From: Orrella marina
GTDB lineage: Bacteria > Pseudomonadota > Gammaproteobacteria > Burkholderiales > Burkholderiaceae_B
Assembly (NCBI RefSeq): GCF_003058465.1
Contig: NZ_CP028901.1
Location: 2,170,001 to 2,234,000, forward strand
Direction of reading: 5' to 3'
Length of the DNA: 64,000 nucleotides
The translations under genes were made by a program, and so were the position numbers. Position 1 is the first letter of the stretch; every line of letters begins with the position of its first letter. The notes beneath the pieces were generated by a model. That model was not told the DNA's origin. It did no database searches and saw nothing but the letters and a program-made list of their open reading frames with translations. Positions 53,808-62,513 of the stretch are shown here, piece by piece.

Positions 53808-54842
53808 TTATGGAAGCGCGCGATAAGTGATGCCGTTTGGAGCGGGGCCGACCTTATAGGTCCCGACTACTGCCTGCGTGCTCGTGTCGATGGCGCTCAC
53901 GGTATCGGCCTTGTTGTTCGTAATGAACACCAATTTGCCATCATCACTCGCCACCACCCCGTGCGCGCCCATATCCGTCGTTACAGTATCGACAACGCGC
54001 TGCGTCCCGATATCAATTACAGACACCGTATTATCGGGATTGCTGTCACTGCCTTGATTGGCCACATACATTCTGCTGCCGTCTGGCGTGGAAAAAAGCT
54101 GGATCGGGTTGCGCCCCACTTGGATATTACCGGCGACTTTCCGAGTGCTCGTATCGATGACCGCAACACTGTTCTCGTCGCGCAGAGACACATAGACCTG
54201 TGCCCCATCGGGTGTAAAAGCCACCTGAACCGGCGCTTTACCCACAGGGATACGTGCAGATTCTTTCAGATTCTCCGCGTCGATTACTGACACGCTATTG
54301 TCAGTAACGTTCGCTACGTATAGTTCACGCCCATCCGGGCTGAGACGCAAACCATGGGGATAACTGCCGGTAGGAATTTCGGCGACAACGGCTTTCCGGC
54401 TGATATCGACTACCGTTACCTGATTCGTATCAGCATTGGTTATATAGGCGAAGTCGCCGCTCTTGCTGGTGACGACATGGGCAGGATGGTCGCCGGAGGG
54501 CAGCGTCGCGATTAATTCCCCTGGCTTGCCTGCATCCAAAAGCACCAGGCCCGCCTGACTGCCATGGCCGTGCGTGGCGGCTGAAGTCGTTGGCTCGCTC
54601 TTCTCGCCACCATGGCCTCCATGGCCACTGGAAGACGTGCCAACGGCTAGGAGAAGTTTGCCATTGGGCGATATTTGTACGTTATGAGGCACGACGGGAA
54701 TATCCACCGTACGGACTTCGCCCGAACTTAGTGTGATCACGCTGATGGACCCATCGCCCTCATTAGCGCTATAAACGACTCCATTGGCTAGCGAAGCTGC
54801 ATTCGCAACTCCTATGGTGGCGGCGAGAACAGCTGTAATCAA
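53808..54842 (-). CDS. YVTN beta-propeller protein with nonsense second codon
   Basis: About 344 residues in the open part. Repeated YVTN-type blades (YSANEGDGSISVITL, YITNADTNQVTVVDI, YVANVTDNSVSVIDA, YVANQGSDSNPDNTVSVIDI) form a seven-bladed propeller; a His/Gly loop (SSSGHGGHGGEKSE) may bind metal. The expected start is the ATG at 54863 behind GGAG, but its second codon is TAG (54858-54860); the following codons give KFRVSLITAVLAATIGVANA, a complete signal peptide. Translation could restart only at the TTG at 54842. Probably a periplasmic copper-related protein. It follows the DUF2933 gene on the same strand. Confidence 0.8.
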   Translation of the reverse strand: MITAVLAATIGVANAASLANGVVYSANEGDGSISVITLSSGEVRTVDIPVVPHNVQISPNGKLLLAVGTSSSGHGGHGGEKSEPTTSAATHGHGSQAGLVLLDAGKPGELIATLPSGDHPAHVVTSKSGDFAYITNADTNQVTVVDISRKAVVAEIPTGSYPHGLRLSPDGRELYVANVTDNSVSVIDAENLKESARIPVGKAPVQVAFTPDGAQVYVSLRDENSVAVIDTSTRKVAGNIQVGRNPIQLFSTPDGSRMYVANQGSDSNPDNTVSVIDIGTQRVVDTVTTDMGAHGVVASDDGKLVFITNNKADTVSAIDTSTQAVVGTYKVGPAPNGITYRALP

Positions 54843-54958
54843 GCTAACGCGGAACTTCTACATTTTAATCTCCAGAATTGAAGCAGGTGGTTTTGGGGGA
54901 AGAGACGGCCCAAATGCATGTTGGACGCTGTTGAACAACAGTCGTCGAACTGGCCTCG

Positions 54959-55219
54959 TCAACGCCGCTCATCAAGAATGTTTTTCGTATCGGGTAGCGG
55001 CACCGGTCGTGCTTCGGGCTTCCTGATGTCTTGTTCTTTGTGGCAAGACTGCATGCCTTTCATCATGAAGAACATCATCACGGGACAAATCAGGAAGAAC
55101 AATGCTGGCGCCCAGGCAGTGATCAATTCACGGGCGGCGGGAAAGGTGGCGTAGGCAACGGCTACCACAGCGGCCAGGCCGGCCCCCGCTTTCAGCATCA
55201 TCTTGATATCGCATTTCAT
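54959..55219 (-). CDS. DUF2933 small membrane protein
   Basis: 86 residues with two predicted membrane segments (LKAGAGLAAVVAVAYATFP; WAPALFFLICPVMMFFMMKG). The family is regularly encoded in copper and heavy-metal islands. Cys and Met residues in the second helix and the following MQSCHKEQD could bind copper. ATG at 55219 after AAGGAG. It is transcribed leftwards from the box at 55325 towards the YVTN gene. Confidence 0.82.
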   Translation of the reverse strand: MKCDIKMMLKAGAGLAAVVAVAYATFPAARELITAWAPALFFLICPVMMFFMMKGMQSCHKEQDIRKPEARPVPLPDTKNILDERR

Positions 55220-55324
55220 AGTGTTCTCCTTGTGCGAGCTGCGCTGAACTCTCAGCATGGCCGACGTTGTGCGACCATTAGAAGAACTGTAGCGGGGTGA
55301 CCCTGTCGGACGCGTTGCAGGCCG

Positions 55325-55340
55325 ATTACATATTTGTCAT
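55325..55340. promoter_or_regulatory. CopR-type box 5
   Basis: ATTACA TATT TGTCAT, between the DUF2933 gene (leftwards, 105 bp) and the HMA gene (rightwards, 205 bp). Confidence 0.72.
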
Positions 55341-55545
55341 CTATCGCGAGGCGCGGACGAATGAAATAGTTTGTATCCGTGTGCTCGGCAAGGTTGCCAG
55401 TGCTTGCGGTGGACGCGTCCCAATCGGAGACGAGTCGGAATTTTTACAATGCCCGGAGAATACGAGTACCTCTTGTGTTGACCTTACCATGGTGGGAAGG
55501 TTTATCGTACAGGTATTCAATCACGAACCAAGAGAAGGAACGTCA

Positions 55546-55746
55546 ATGGTCAATTTTCAGGTAAATGACATGACTTGCGGTCACTGTGCGGGCGTTATAC
55601 GAGCCGCAATAACCACCGCCGCTCCGCAGGCGGACATTGAGGTGGACCTCTCCGCACGTCGAGTAGCCGTAGAAGGCGTTACAGACATAGACGCGGTCGA
55701 GCGCGCCATCCGTGAGGCCGGTTACACCCCCGAGCGCCAGCCATAG
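55546..55746 (+). CDS. Heavy-metal-associated (CopZ-like) copper chaperone
   Basis: 66 residues with the HMA motif D-M-T-C-G-H-C-A near residue 8 and a beta-alpha-beta-beta-alpha-beta pattern. It binds one Cu(I) in the cytoplasm and probably hands it to the P-type ATPase, which lacks its own HMA domain. The ATG at 55546 has AAGGAA upstream; the frame is open back to 55297 but that part overlaps the box and is non-coding. Confidence 0.88.
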   Translation: MVNFQVNDMTCGHCAGVIRAAITTAAPQADIEVDLSARRVAVEGVTDIDAVERAIREAGYTPERQP

Positions 55747-55831
55747 CAGCGGCAGCGCATTAACGCGTTCTGATCTTACCGGCTGCGGTTGCGCTATCTT
55801 TGAAGAGCAACCGCAGCGATTCACGGATTCC

Positions 55832-56167
55832 TCAGGCCATCTGGGCCATCCGCCTGCATTCTTCGGCGCACCTACGGCAAGCTTCCGCGCAACGTTGGCA
55901 ATGATCCATTGAATGTTTTGCACATTCTTCGCCGCATGCTTCGCAGATCTCTGCGCACACTCGACAAATCACCTGGGCGAATTCACTGCCTCGTGCCATG
56001 TAGCTGGCTGCCACGCGACAAATCTGTGCACAATCCATGTCCAGCTTTATGCACCGGGCCATGCTTTTTACGTCTTGTTCCTGTAGGCACGAGACCGCGC
56101 AATGGTCGCACTCTGTCGCGCAGGCATAACATGCGTCGATGCATGATTGAAATTTTTCATGGGCCAT
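55832..56167 (-). CDS. Csp-type four-helix bundle copper storage protein
   Basis: 111 residues with about 17 Cys in CxxxC-like spacing (CIDACYACATECDHC, CAEICEACGEECA, CQRCAEACRRCAEECR), the hallmark of copper storage proteins (Csp, DUF326), which bind many Cu(I) inside a four-helix bundle. No signal peptide, so it is the cytosolic Csp3 type. ATG at 56167 after GGAG. It reads away from the box at 56307. Confidence 0.9.
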   Translation of the reverse strand: MAHEKFQSCIDACYACATECDHCAVSCLQEQDVKSMARCIKLDMDCAQICRVAASYMARGSEFAQVICRVCAEICEACGEECAKHSMDHCQRCAEACRRCAEECRRMAQMA

Positions 56168-56306
56168 ATTTATCTCCATTGGAATGAAAATTTAAGGTGA
56201 ATCGTGAGGCGGCATCACGCCGCCACACGAGAACCAGCAACCCCTAGGCCCCAGCGGCATCTTTAGCTGCGTCACCGCTATTCCAACAAGCTGCAACAAT
56301 TTAACC

Positions 56307-56322
56307 ATTACATATTTGTAAT
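56307..56322. promoter_or_regulatory. CopR-type box 6
   Basis: ATTACA TATT TGTAAT, a perfect dyad between the csp gene (leftwards) and the methyltransferase-copR-copS unit (rightwards, 79 bp to the first start). It implies copRS autoregulation. Confidence 0.75.
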
Positions 56323-56400
56323 CTTCGCGTCATGTAGTTGTCGGCAAGCGTACTCTAGACTGTGCGCTTCTTCCACCCAATAATTCACTGCTTTATCACT

Positions 56401-57216
56401 ATGAGCCTTCAGCGCGCCCTTAGCCCAGCAGAAACTTATGAGCATTATCTTGGCCGTAACATTGCGGATCCATGGACACGCGTGCTGCTGGCGCATGCTT
56501 CGCCTCAATCAGGGGAGCGCGTATTGGATCTCGCCTGCGGAACGGGCAGTGTTGCACGACAAGTTGCCCCGCTCGTCGGCGAAAGCGGGCACGTAGTTGC
56601 ATTGGATGTAAACGCCGAAATGTTAGCCGTCGGCATGGCGCAACCTGCGCCACAAGGCGGCACCATAGACTGGCGCGAGGGCGATGCAACAAGCCTCGAG
56701 CTTCCAGAGCGAGAGTTTGATCTCGTGCTTTGCCAACAAGGACTCCAGTTCTTTTCCGATCAAGTTGGCGCGCTGCACGGAATGTGCCGTGTTCTGCGCC
56801 ATTCCGGAAGAGTTGGCATCAGCGTCTGGCAGTCTCTGCATCGGCATCCTTTGTATGAGGCTCTATTCATGGCAACTGCACGCCATCTCGATATCGCCGT
56901 CGCTGATGTAGACATCGCTTTCTCGCTATCGGACTCCGACGAGCTGTACCGATTACTTGAGTTCGTCGGGTTTCAGGATGTCGAAGTACGGACATCAGCG
57001 CTGGAGATCCGTTTGCCAGACGCCAAGCGGTTCGTCGACATGTCAATAGTCGGAGCAGCCACGTCCGTGCCGGCCTTCACGCGAATGGCACCGGTCGAAC
57101 GCGCCGTCCTCATGGACGCCATAAGAGACGAGACACAGGGAGTCGTGCAAAGGTTCCAGGACGGTGATTCGCTAGCCTTTCCGATGGAGACGAATATTGC
57201 GACTGCAAAGCGGTGA
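56401..57216 (+). CDS. SAM-dependent class I methyltransferase (UbiE-like)
   Basis: 271 residues. SAM-binding motif I VLDLACGTGSVARQ, acidic loop VVALDVNAEML, motif II-type REGDATSLELP and FDLVLCQQGLQFF follow the UbiE/Methyltransf_11 order. The substrate is unknown. The ATG at 56401 lacks a strong ribosome site; an in-frame ATG at 56362 would put the start close to the box. It lies 54 bp before copR and is likely co-transcribed, an unusual partner for a copper two-component system. Confidence 0.85.
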   Translation: MSLQRALSPAETYEHYLGRNIADPWTRVLLAHASPQSGERVLDLACGTGSVARQVAPLVGESGHVVALDVNAEMLAVGMAQPAPQGGTIDWREGDATSLELPEREFDLVLCQQGLQFFSDQVGALHGMCRVLRHSGRVGISVWQSLHRHPLYEALFMATARHLDIAVADVDIAFSLSDSDELYRLLEFVGFQDVEVRTSALEIRLPDAKRFVDMSIVGAATSVPAFTRMAPVERAVLMDAIRDETQGVVQRFQDGDSLAFPMETNIATAKR

Positions 57217-57270
57217 AGTCCACAGCGATTTTTTCCACGAACCACGAGCGGGAACCTGAAGAAGACAGCC

Positions 57271-57954
57271 ATGAAACTGCTTGTCGTTGAAGACGAAGTC
57301 AAGACCGGCGATTACGTTAAACAAGGCCTGACCGAGTCCGGATTTATCGTCGACCTTGCGCGCAATGGGTTGGACGGCCATCACTTGGCTTTGACCGGAT
57401 CCTACGACTTGATCATTCTAGATGTCATGCTGCCCGATGTTGAAGGCTGGCGTATTGTTCAGGCATTGCGAGAGGCAAAGTCTGCGACGCCTGTCCTCTT
57501 TCTTACAGCGCGCGACAGCGTAGAGGATCGCGTCAAAGGCCTGGAGCTGGGCGCTGACGACTACCTGGTAAAGCCATTTGCCTTTTCTGAACTGTTGGCT
57601 CGTGTGCGGACTTTGTTGCGGCGCGGCGCTGCACCGGTATTTAACGACCAGCTCCAGGTAGCTAATCTGACGCTCGACATTCCTCGTCGGCGAGCCCAGC
57701 GTGATGGCGTACGCATTGATTTGACCAATAAGGAATTTGCGCTACTGGAGCTGTTGGTACGACGCCAAAGCGAAGTGCTGCCGCGCTCTTTGATTGCATC
57801 GCAGGTGTGGGATATGAACTTTGATAGCGACACCAACGTCATTGACGTTGCCATCCGCCGACTGAGGGCCAAGATCGATGACGATTACGAGCCCAAGCTG
57901 ATTCATACCGTCCGAGGCATGGGTTATATGCTGGACGTCACACCTTCTGCTTGA
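57271..57954 (+). CDS. copR: Copper response regulator CopR (CusR-like)
   Basis: 227-residue OmpR-family regulator. The receiver domain has phospho-acceptor Asp51 ([10 protein letters not shown]), Thr79 and Lys101 (VKPF). The C-terminal winged helix ([38 protein letters not shown]) binds inverted or direct repeats. It is the obvious candidate to bind the six ATTACA-N4-TGTAAT boxes in this window. It overlaps or abuts copS (TGACGATGA). Confidence 0.94.
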   Translation: MKLLVVEDEVKTGDYVKQGLTESGFIVDLARNGLDGHHLALTGSYDLIILDVMLPDVEGWRIVQALREAKSATPVLFLTARDSVEDRVKGLELGADDYLVKPFAFSELLARVRTLLRRGAAPVFNDQLQVANLTLDIPRRRAQRDGVRIDLTNKEFALLELLVRRQSEVLPRSLIASQVWDMNFDSDTNVIDVAIRRLRAKIDDDYEPKLIHTVRGMGYMLDVTPSA

Positions 57955-57956
57955 CG

Positions 57957-59363
57957 ATGAAGCGACGACCCGCGTCTCTCGCTTTACGGCTGACGGTCTC
58001 TATTGGGGCAGTGATCACGATCGTTCTGCTCTGCTTCGGCTGGATGATCGAGCGGTCTATCAATAACCATTTCATTCAGCAGGATGTAGACGAGTTGAAC
58101 GCAGTGGTTCAAGCGTTGAAGCACACGCTCGCCACCGCCCCGGCCAACGAAAGCCCTGAAGCATTTCGGGATCGTTTGGCGAATGCCGTCTCGGGCCACC
58201 ACAACGCACAGTACCGGATTTCAACGTCCACCGGCTCGGTCATTTATTCGACACCCGGCTCAGACCTGGCGAGATTTGCAGGCATTGCGCGCCCCGTCGA
58301 GCGAATTTCCATTGACACCGTCGGCACATGGCAGGATCAGGGCGAAACATTCAGGGGTGCTCTGTTAAGAATGGAGTCCGAAACCTTGCCCAAGATCGGG
58401 CCGCTGACCATTGCCGTGGCAACCGGCGTCAATTTCCATTTGCACTACCTGGAAAGCTTTCGCGGCTATCTTCGACTTATCATTATCGGCGCCTGCTTGA
58501 TTGCCATTTTGGCTACCTGGATAGCGGTGTATCAAGGCCACGCACCAATACGGCGGATCAGCCGCGAGATGGGAAGAATCAAGTCAGATCAGTTGCACAT
58601 ACGCCTGGACCCCGACGGCGTTCCCGCCGAATTGGTTGAATTGACACTGTCTTTCAATGAAATGCTCCACCGCCTTGAAGAGGTCTTCAAGCGCTTATCG
58701 GAATTTTCGGGAGACATTGCGCACGAGTTGCGCACGCCAATCACCAATATAAAGACACAGACCGAAGTAGCGCTTTCGCAAGCGCGCAGTGTCGATCAAT
58801 ACCGGGAAATCTTGTATTCCAACCTGGAAGAGTATGAGCGCATGGCCAAGATGGTAGGCGACTTGCTCTTCCTGGCGCAAGCCGACAATCATTTACTTAA
58901 ACCCGAACTTGTCACAATCGATCTCGACGCAGAGATACGCACGCTTTTCGATTACTTCGGCGCGTGGGCCGAAGAACGTGGGGTCTCTCTGGAATTGATC
59001 AGCGAGCGAGTATGCACGCTAGGTGACACGCTTATGATCCGGCGCGCTTTGAGCAACTTGCTGTCTAACGCCATCCGCTATACACCGCAGGGAAGGACCA
59101 TCTCGGTTCACCTTGAAGGCAATGGGAAATCTGTGAAGGTTCGGATAGTGAACCCCGGCCCCCAGATCCCGCCGGAGCACTTGCCTCACATTTTCGAGCG
59201 TTTCTATCGCCCCGACGCCTCACGTCAGCGTTCTTCGGAAGGAGCCGGCCTGGGATTGGCGATTGCCAAATCCATATTCGAGGCACATGCAGGCCGAATT
59301 ACAGCGACTTCAACCGAGCAAGAGACTGCCTTCGAGGTGCGACTGCCCGCGCAAACGTGTTGA
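57957..59363 (+). CDS. copS: Copper sensor histidine kinase CopS (CusS-like)
   Basis: About 468 residues: first membrane segment LTVSIGAVITIVLLCFGWMI, a periplasmic sensor domain of ~150 residues, second segment LRLIIIGACLIAILATWIAV, HAMP, then the H-box SGDIAHELRTPITNIKTQ (His near 256), N-box RALSNLLSNAIRYTPQG and G-box GAGLGLAIAKSI. It senses periplasmic copper and phosphorylates CopR. ATG at 57957; a TTG at 57951 overlapping the copR stop is an alternative. Confidence 0.94.
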   Translation: MKRRPASLALRLTVSIGAVITIVLLCFGWMIERSINNHFIQQDVDELNAVVQALKHTLATAPANESPEAFRDRLANAVSGHHNAQYRISTSTGSVIYSTPGSDLARFAGIARPVERISIDTVGTWQDQGETFRGALLRMESETLPKIGPLTIAVATGVNFHLHYLESFRGYLRLIIIGACLIAILATWIAVYQGHAPIRRISREMGRIKSDQLHIRLDPDGVPAELVELTLSFNEMLHRLEEVFKRLSEFSGDIAHELRTPITNIKTQTEVALSQARSVDQYREILYSNLEEYERMAKMVGDLLFLAQADNHLLKPELVTIDLDAEIRTLFDYFGAWAEERGVSLELISERVCTLGDTLMIRRALSNLLSNAIRYTPQGRTISVHLEGNGKSVKVRIVNPGPQIPPEHLPHIFERFYRPDASRQRSSEGAGLGLAIAKSIFEAHAGRITATSTEQETAFEVRLPAQTC

Positions 59364-59435
59364 AGCCTAACGAAACGTCTCTTCTGGGCTTGTTTGCCGG
59401 GCGGGGGCCTTAGGACAAGCGCATGTCCATGAGCA

Positions 59436-60926
59436 TCAACTTACAGAAAATTGCCCCATCATCCCGTTGTCTTCGTGTTCAAGGATATGGCAGTGGTACA
59501 TGAAGGGAGATGCCATCGCCGTCTGCGTGAACTTCACCAGAAGTTCGACCGGCCCCTGGGCGACGACGGTGTCCCTCAGTCCCTGATCACGAATCCCGGG
59601 GGCCGAACCATTACGGCTTAACACCTCGAAGTGAACGCCATGGATGTGGAACGGATGTGCCATCATGTCGCCAGAAACCTCCCAAACCTCGATGTCGCCA
59701 AGGCGGACCTGTTCGTCAACCCGACCCATGTCGAAAGTACGGCCATTGATGCCGAGCATTCCCATTCCCCCCCGCATCATGCCTCCCATGGAAGGCCCGC
59801 CGCGCATCATCCCTCCCATGCCCATGTTCATGACAAAACGTCGCCGCCGAACCGCCTTGACCTCATCCAGCCGCTCATAAGCATGCAATCTGTCAGGCAC
59901 TTTGGATTCAAGCGCCGGCTTGCCCTGAGGTTCGAATCGAACAACCGTCTCCCGTCCAATTCTCCCCAGGTTTGCGGCAGCGGTCATCATGCCCATCATC
60001 ATTGGAAGGTTGCCGTCCGGACCGGTTTCAAGTGTCGCTGGCCGGCCATCCGAAAAGTCAGCCAGAATTTCCGCACGCTCTCCCGGCGCAAGTCGTAGGG
60101 TGCGAAGCTCGACCGGCTTGTCGAGCAAACCACCTTCGGAAGCAATCCAGTGAAAGGGCCGATCATCCGCGAATGCGAGATCGTATTCCCTGGCATTGGA
60201 GCCGTTCACCAAGCGTAAGCGAACCAGGCCACGAGGCACGCGGGCTGTCGGGTTGACGGTTCCATTGACCATCAGCGTGTCGCCTCGACGTCCATGCATG
60301 ACCGACATCATGCCCTGAGGCAGTACGAGAGTACCGTTCTCGAATTGTCGATCCTGCAGTATCAAGGGCAGGTCATCGACGCCATATTCAGACGGTAGTC
60401 CAAGCGCCCTCTCATCGTCGTCGCTAACAATCAGCAGGCCAGCCAGTCCGGCATAGACTTGCTCTCCCGTGCGACCGTGCGCATGCGAGTGATACCAGAG
60501 CGTCGCCGCCGGTTGACGAATGGGAAGCACCGGTCGCCACGTCGAGCCCGAACGGATGGTCTGATGAGGACCGCCGTCAAGCTCTCCCGGAATGAGCAGG
60601 CCATGCCAGTGGACCGTCGTATCCTCGCCCAAAGCATTCGTGACCACCATCTCGACGTCGTCGCCACGATGGACACGCAGCGTCGGGCCAAGATAGCTGC
60701 CGTTGTAGCCTAGCGTCACGCTCTCTCGTCCAGGGAAAAAGGATGTTTTGCCAATCTGCGCTTTAAGGACTACCGACTGACTTTTGTCGCGAGCATCAAT
60801 CAGTTCGGGAATTTTCAATTGCCTTGACTCTGCGGCAGCAGATGGCCTCCATAAAGATGAAGCCGCCCACAGCGAACCGCCTGCCAGCAAAGTCCCGGCC
60901 AAAAAAGAACGACGTGTGAGCGTCAT
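59436..60926 (-). CDS. CueO/FtsP-like multicopper oxidase
   Basis: 496 residues with a Tat signal (TRRSFLAGTLLAGG). Copper motifs are TVHWHGLLIPGE, LWYHSHAHGRTGEQ, HPFHIHGVHFEVL and YHCHILEHEDNGMM. A Met-rich loop (MNMGMGGMMRGGPSMGGMMR) resembles the CueO substrate-gating segment. It oxidises Cu(I) in the periplasm and is distinct from copA at 42582. Transcribed leftwards and convergent with copS. No CopR-type box was found upstream; an inverted repeat AATGAG...CTCATT lies near 60986-61008. Confidence 0.92.
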   Translation of the reverse strand: MTLTRRSFLAGTLLAGGSLWAASSLWRPSAAAESRQLKIPELIDARDKSQSVVLKAQIGKTSFFPGRESVTLGYNGSYLGPTLRVHRGDDVEMVVTNALGEDTTVHWHGLLIPGELDGGPHQTIRSGSTWRPVLPIRQPAATLWYHSHAHGRTGEQVYAGLAGLLIVSDDDERALGLPSEYGVDDLPLILQDRQFENGTLVLPQGMMSVMHGRRGDTLMVNGTVNPTARVPRGLVRLRLVNGSNAREYDLAFADDRPFHWIASEGGLLDKPVELRTLRLAPGERAEILADFSDGRPATLETGPDGNLPMMMGMMTAAANLGRIGRETVVRFEPQGKPALESKVPDRLHAYERLDEVKAVRRRRFVMNMGMGGMMRGGPSMGGMMRGGMGMLGINGRTFDMGRVDEQVRLGDIEVWEVSGDMMAHPFHIHGVHFEVLSRNGSAPGIRDQGLRDTVVAQGPVELLVKFTQTAMASPFMYHCHILEHEDNGMMGQFSVS

Positions 60927-61110
60927 GAATGCACTTCCCAGTAAACCTTAGAGCCATATTGTTGGCATATTCCGCATAGAGGGCAAATGAGATAAAGTAT
61001 CACTCATTGAAAGAAAAACTTTAGGGTAAGCGGATTAAATGGTTGATCTTACCTTTGCATGAGAGTGAGACAGACCGGCATCTCATCGGATTATCTGGTT
61101 GATGCTTCAC

Positions 61111-61518
61111 CTACTGCTGGTGCATGTTTCCTTCGCTAATTCCAGCAAGAACCCCGCACGCCTCAACTTCCCGGTCATCGTTGCAACTCGCTCTCAGTGA
61201 AACGAGTTGTTTCTCAAGCGCTTGCAGAGCGGTTATCTGCGACCGCACATGAGAGATGTGATCATCGAGCAAGGCGTTGACGGCGGTACAAGGCTGATGA
61301 GGGTCGTCCTGATAGCTCTGTAGTTCGTGAATCTCAGCCAGTGACAGGCCCAGGATTCTGCAGCGACGGATGAAGGCCAGCCCCTCACCATGCTTCTCGG
61401 TATAGACACGGTAACCGTTGTCCTGCCGATCAGGCGGCGGCAACAAGCCCTGCTGTTCATAGAAGCGGATCGTCTGTGTTTCGACCCCTACCAACTGCGC
61501 CAACTGACCAATGCGCAT
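61111..61518 (-). CDS. MerR-family Cd/Pb/Zn-responsive regulator
   Basis: 135 residues of the CadR/PbrR group. HTH at MRIGQLAQLVGVETQTIRFY, then YEQQGLLPPPDRQDNGYRVY. Metal ligands are the Cys in QPCTAVNAL and the pair in ASCNDDREVEACGVL, the three-Cys set of Pb/Cd sensors. ATG at 61518 after GGGGAGGAGG. It is divergent from the transporter gene and should act at the elongated promoter at 61550. Confidence 0.9.
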   Translation of the reverse strand: MRIGQLAQLVGVETQTIRFYEQQGLLPPPDRQDNGYRVYTEKHGEGLAFIRRCRILGLSLAEIHELQSYQDDPHQPCTAVNALLDDHISHVRSQITALQALEKQLVSLRASCNDDREVEACGVLAGISEGNMHQQ

Positions 61519-61549
61519 CAGCCTCCTCCCCAACGGATTCTTTACTCTA

Positions 61550-61580
61550 TTGACCTTATAGTAGCTTTATAGTTCTAAAT
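61550..61580 (+). promoter_or_regulatory. MerR-type promoter/operator
   Basis: -35 TTGACC (61550-61555), 19-bp spacer with the dyad CTTATAG-TAG-CTTTATAG, then CTAAAT (61575-61580) as -10. The stretched spacer and dyad are the signature of MerR-regulated promoters. It drives the cation transporter at 61614. Confidence 0.75.
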
Positions 61581-61613
61581 GGTACCACAACATTGTTCAA
61601 GTGGAGTCGTATC

Positions 61614-62510
61614 ATGAGCAAATCCTGTGGTGGCGCCTGTGGCGGTGATGCAACGTCCGCAGCGGATACCGATATACAGGCCTCCTCCGAGGCGCCAGGG
61701 AGATGGGTCAGTGTTTATGCCGTGCCGAAGATGGACTGTCCATCAGAAGAACGAATGATTCGCCTAGCCCTGAACGGCTTTGAGGAGATTCGGGCGCTGT
61801 CCTTCGACTTGTCGAACCGCCGGCTGAAGGTCGTGCATGACGGCGAGGTCGAGCCCGTCACCTCGAAACTGAAGACCTTGGGGCTAGGCGCCTCGCTTCA
61901 GGAAACCGTCGCTGCAAATCCGGAGACCATCAAGGCCGCCGAGTTTTCGGCAGCTTCTGCTAAGCAAGAATCCGGGACCCTGCGCTGGTTGCTCGGCATC
62001 AATGCACTTCTGTTCGTGGTGGAAATGACTGCCGGTCTGATCGCCCAGTCCACCGGCCTGATTGGAGAATCCCTGGACAATTTTGCCGATGCGGCGGTGT
62101 ACGGGCTTGCCCTTTATGCGGTTGGACATAGCGTGAAAATGCAGGTACGTGCCGCGCATCTTGCTGGTGTACTGCAACTGATCTTGGCTGTGGGCGTGCT
62201 CGTAGAGGTGGTGAGACGCTTTGTATTCGGTAGTGAGCCTGAATCGCTGGTGATGATGGCTATCGCATTCGTCGCATTGATTGCCAATACCAGTTGTCTG
62301 CTGCTCATATCCAAACATCGGGAAGGCGGGGCGCACATGAAGGCAAGCTGGATATTCTCGGCCAACGACGTGGTGATCAACCTGGGGGTCATCACCGCCG
62401 GCGCCCTGGTCGCGTGGACCGGTTCCAATTATCCGGATCTGATTATCGGCACCATCGCGGGGGGCATTGTACTTAACGGTGCCAGACGCATTTTGGCGTT
62501 GAAGGGTTAA
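61614..62510 (+). CDS. CDF-type (CzcD-like) cation transporter with N-terminal metal domain
   Basis: 298 residues. The N-terminus has a Cys cluster (SKSCGGACGGD) and an HMA-like domain (VPKMDCPSEERMIRLALNGF). The membrane part has five to six helices with cation-diffusion-facilitator motifs (ESLDNFADAAVYGLALYAVG and SANDVVINLGVITAGALVAW). It exports Zn, Cd or Pb. The start is the ATG at 61614 after GGAG. It ends 3 bp before lspA. Confidence 0.85.
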   Translation: MSKSCGGACGGDATSAADTDIQASSEAPGRWVSVYAVPKMDCPSEERMIRLALNGFEEIRALSFDLSNRRLKVVHDGEVEPVTSKLKTLGLGASLQETVAANPETIKAAEFSAASAKQESGTLRWLLGINALLFVVEMTAGLIAQSTGLIGESLDNFADAAVYGLALYAVGHSVKMQVRAAHLAGVLQLILAVGVLVEVVRRFVFGSEPESLVMMAIAFVALIANTSCLLLISKHREGGAHMKASWIFSANDVVINLGVITAGALVAWTGSNYPDLIIGTIAGGIVLNGARRILALKG

Positions 62511-62513
62511 ATA

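Noticed and set aside
55297..55545. N-terminal extension of the HMA protein
   Set aside because: The stretch contains the CopR-type box and has no ribosome site; the ATG at 55546 gives a normal 66-residue chaperone.
44585..56322. Boxes as simple AT-rich promoter elements
   Set aside because: The 6-4-6 dyad is conserved at six promoters with the same half-sites, which is unlikely for -10 or UP elements alone.
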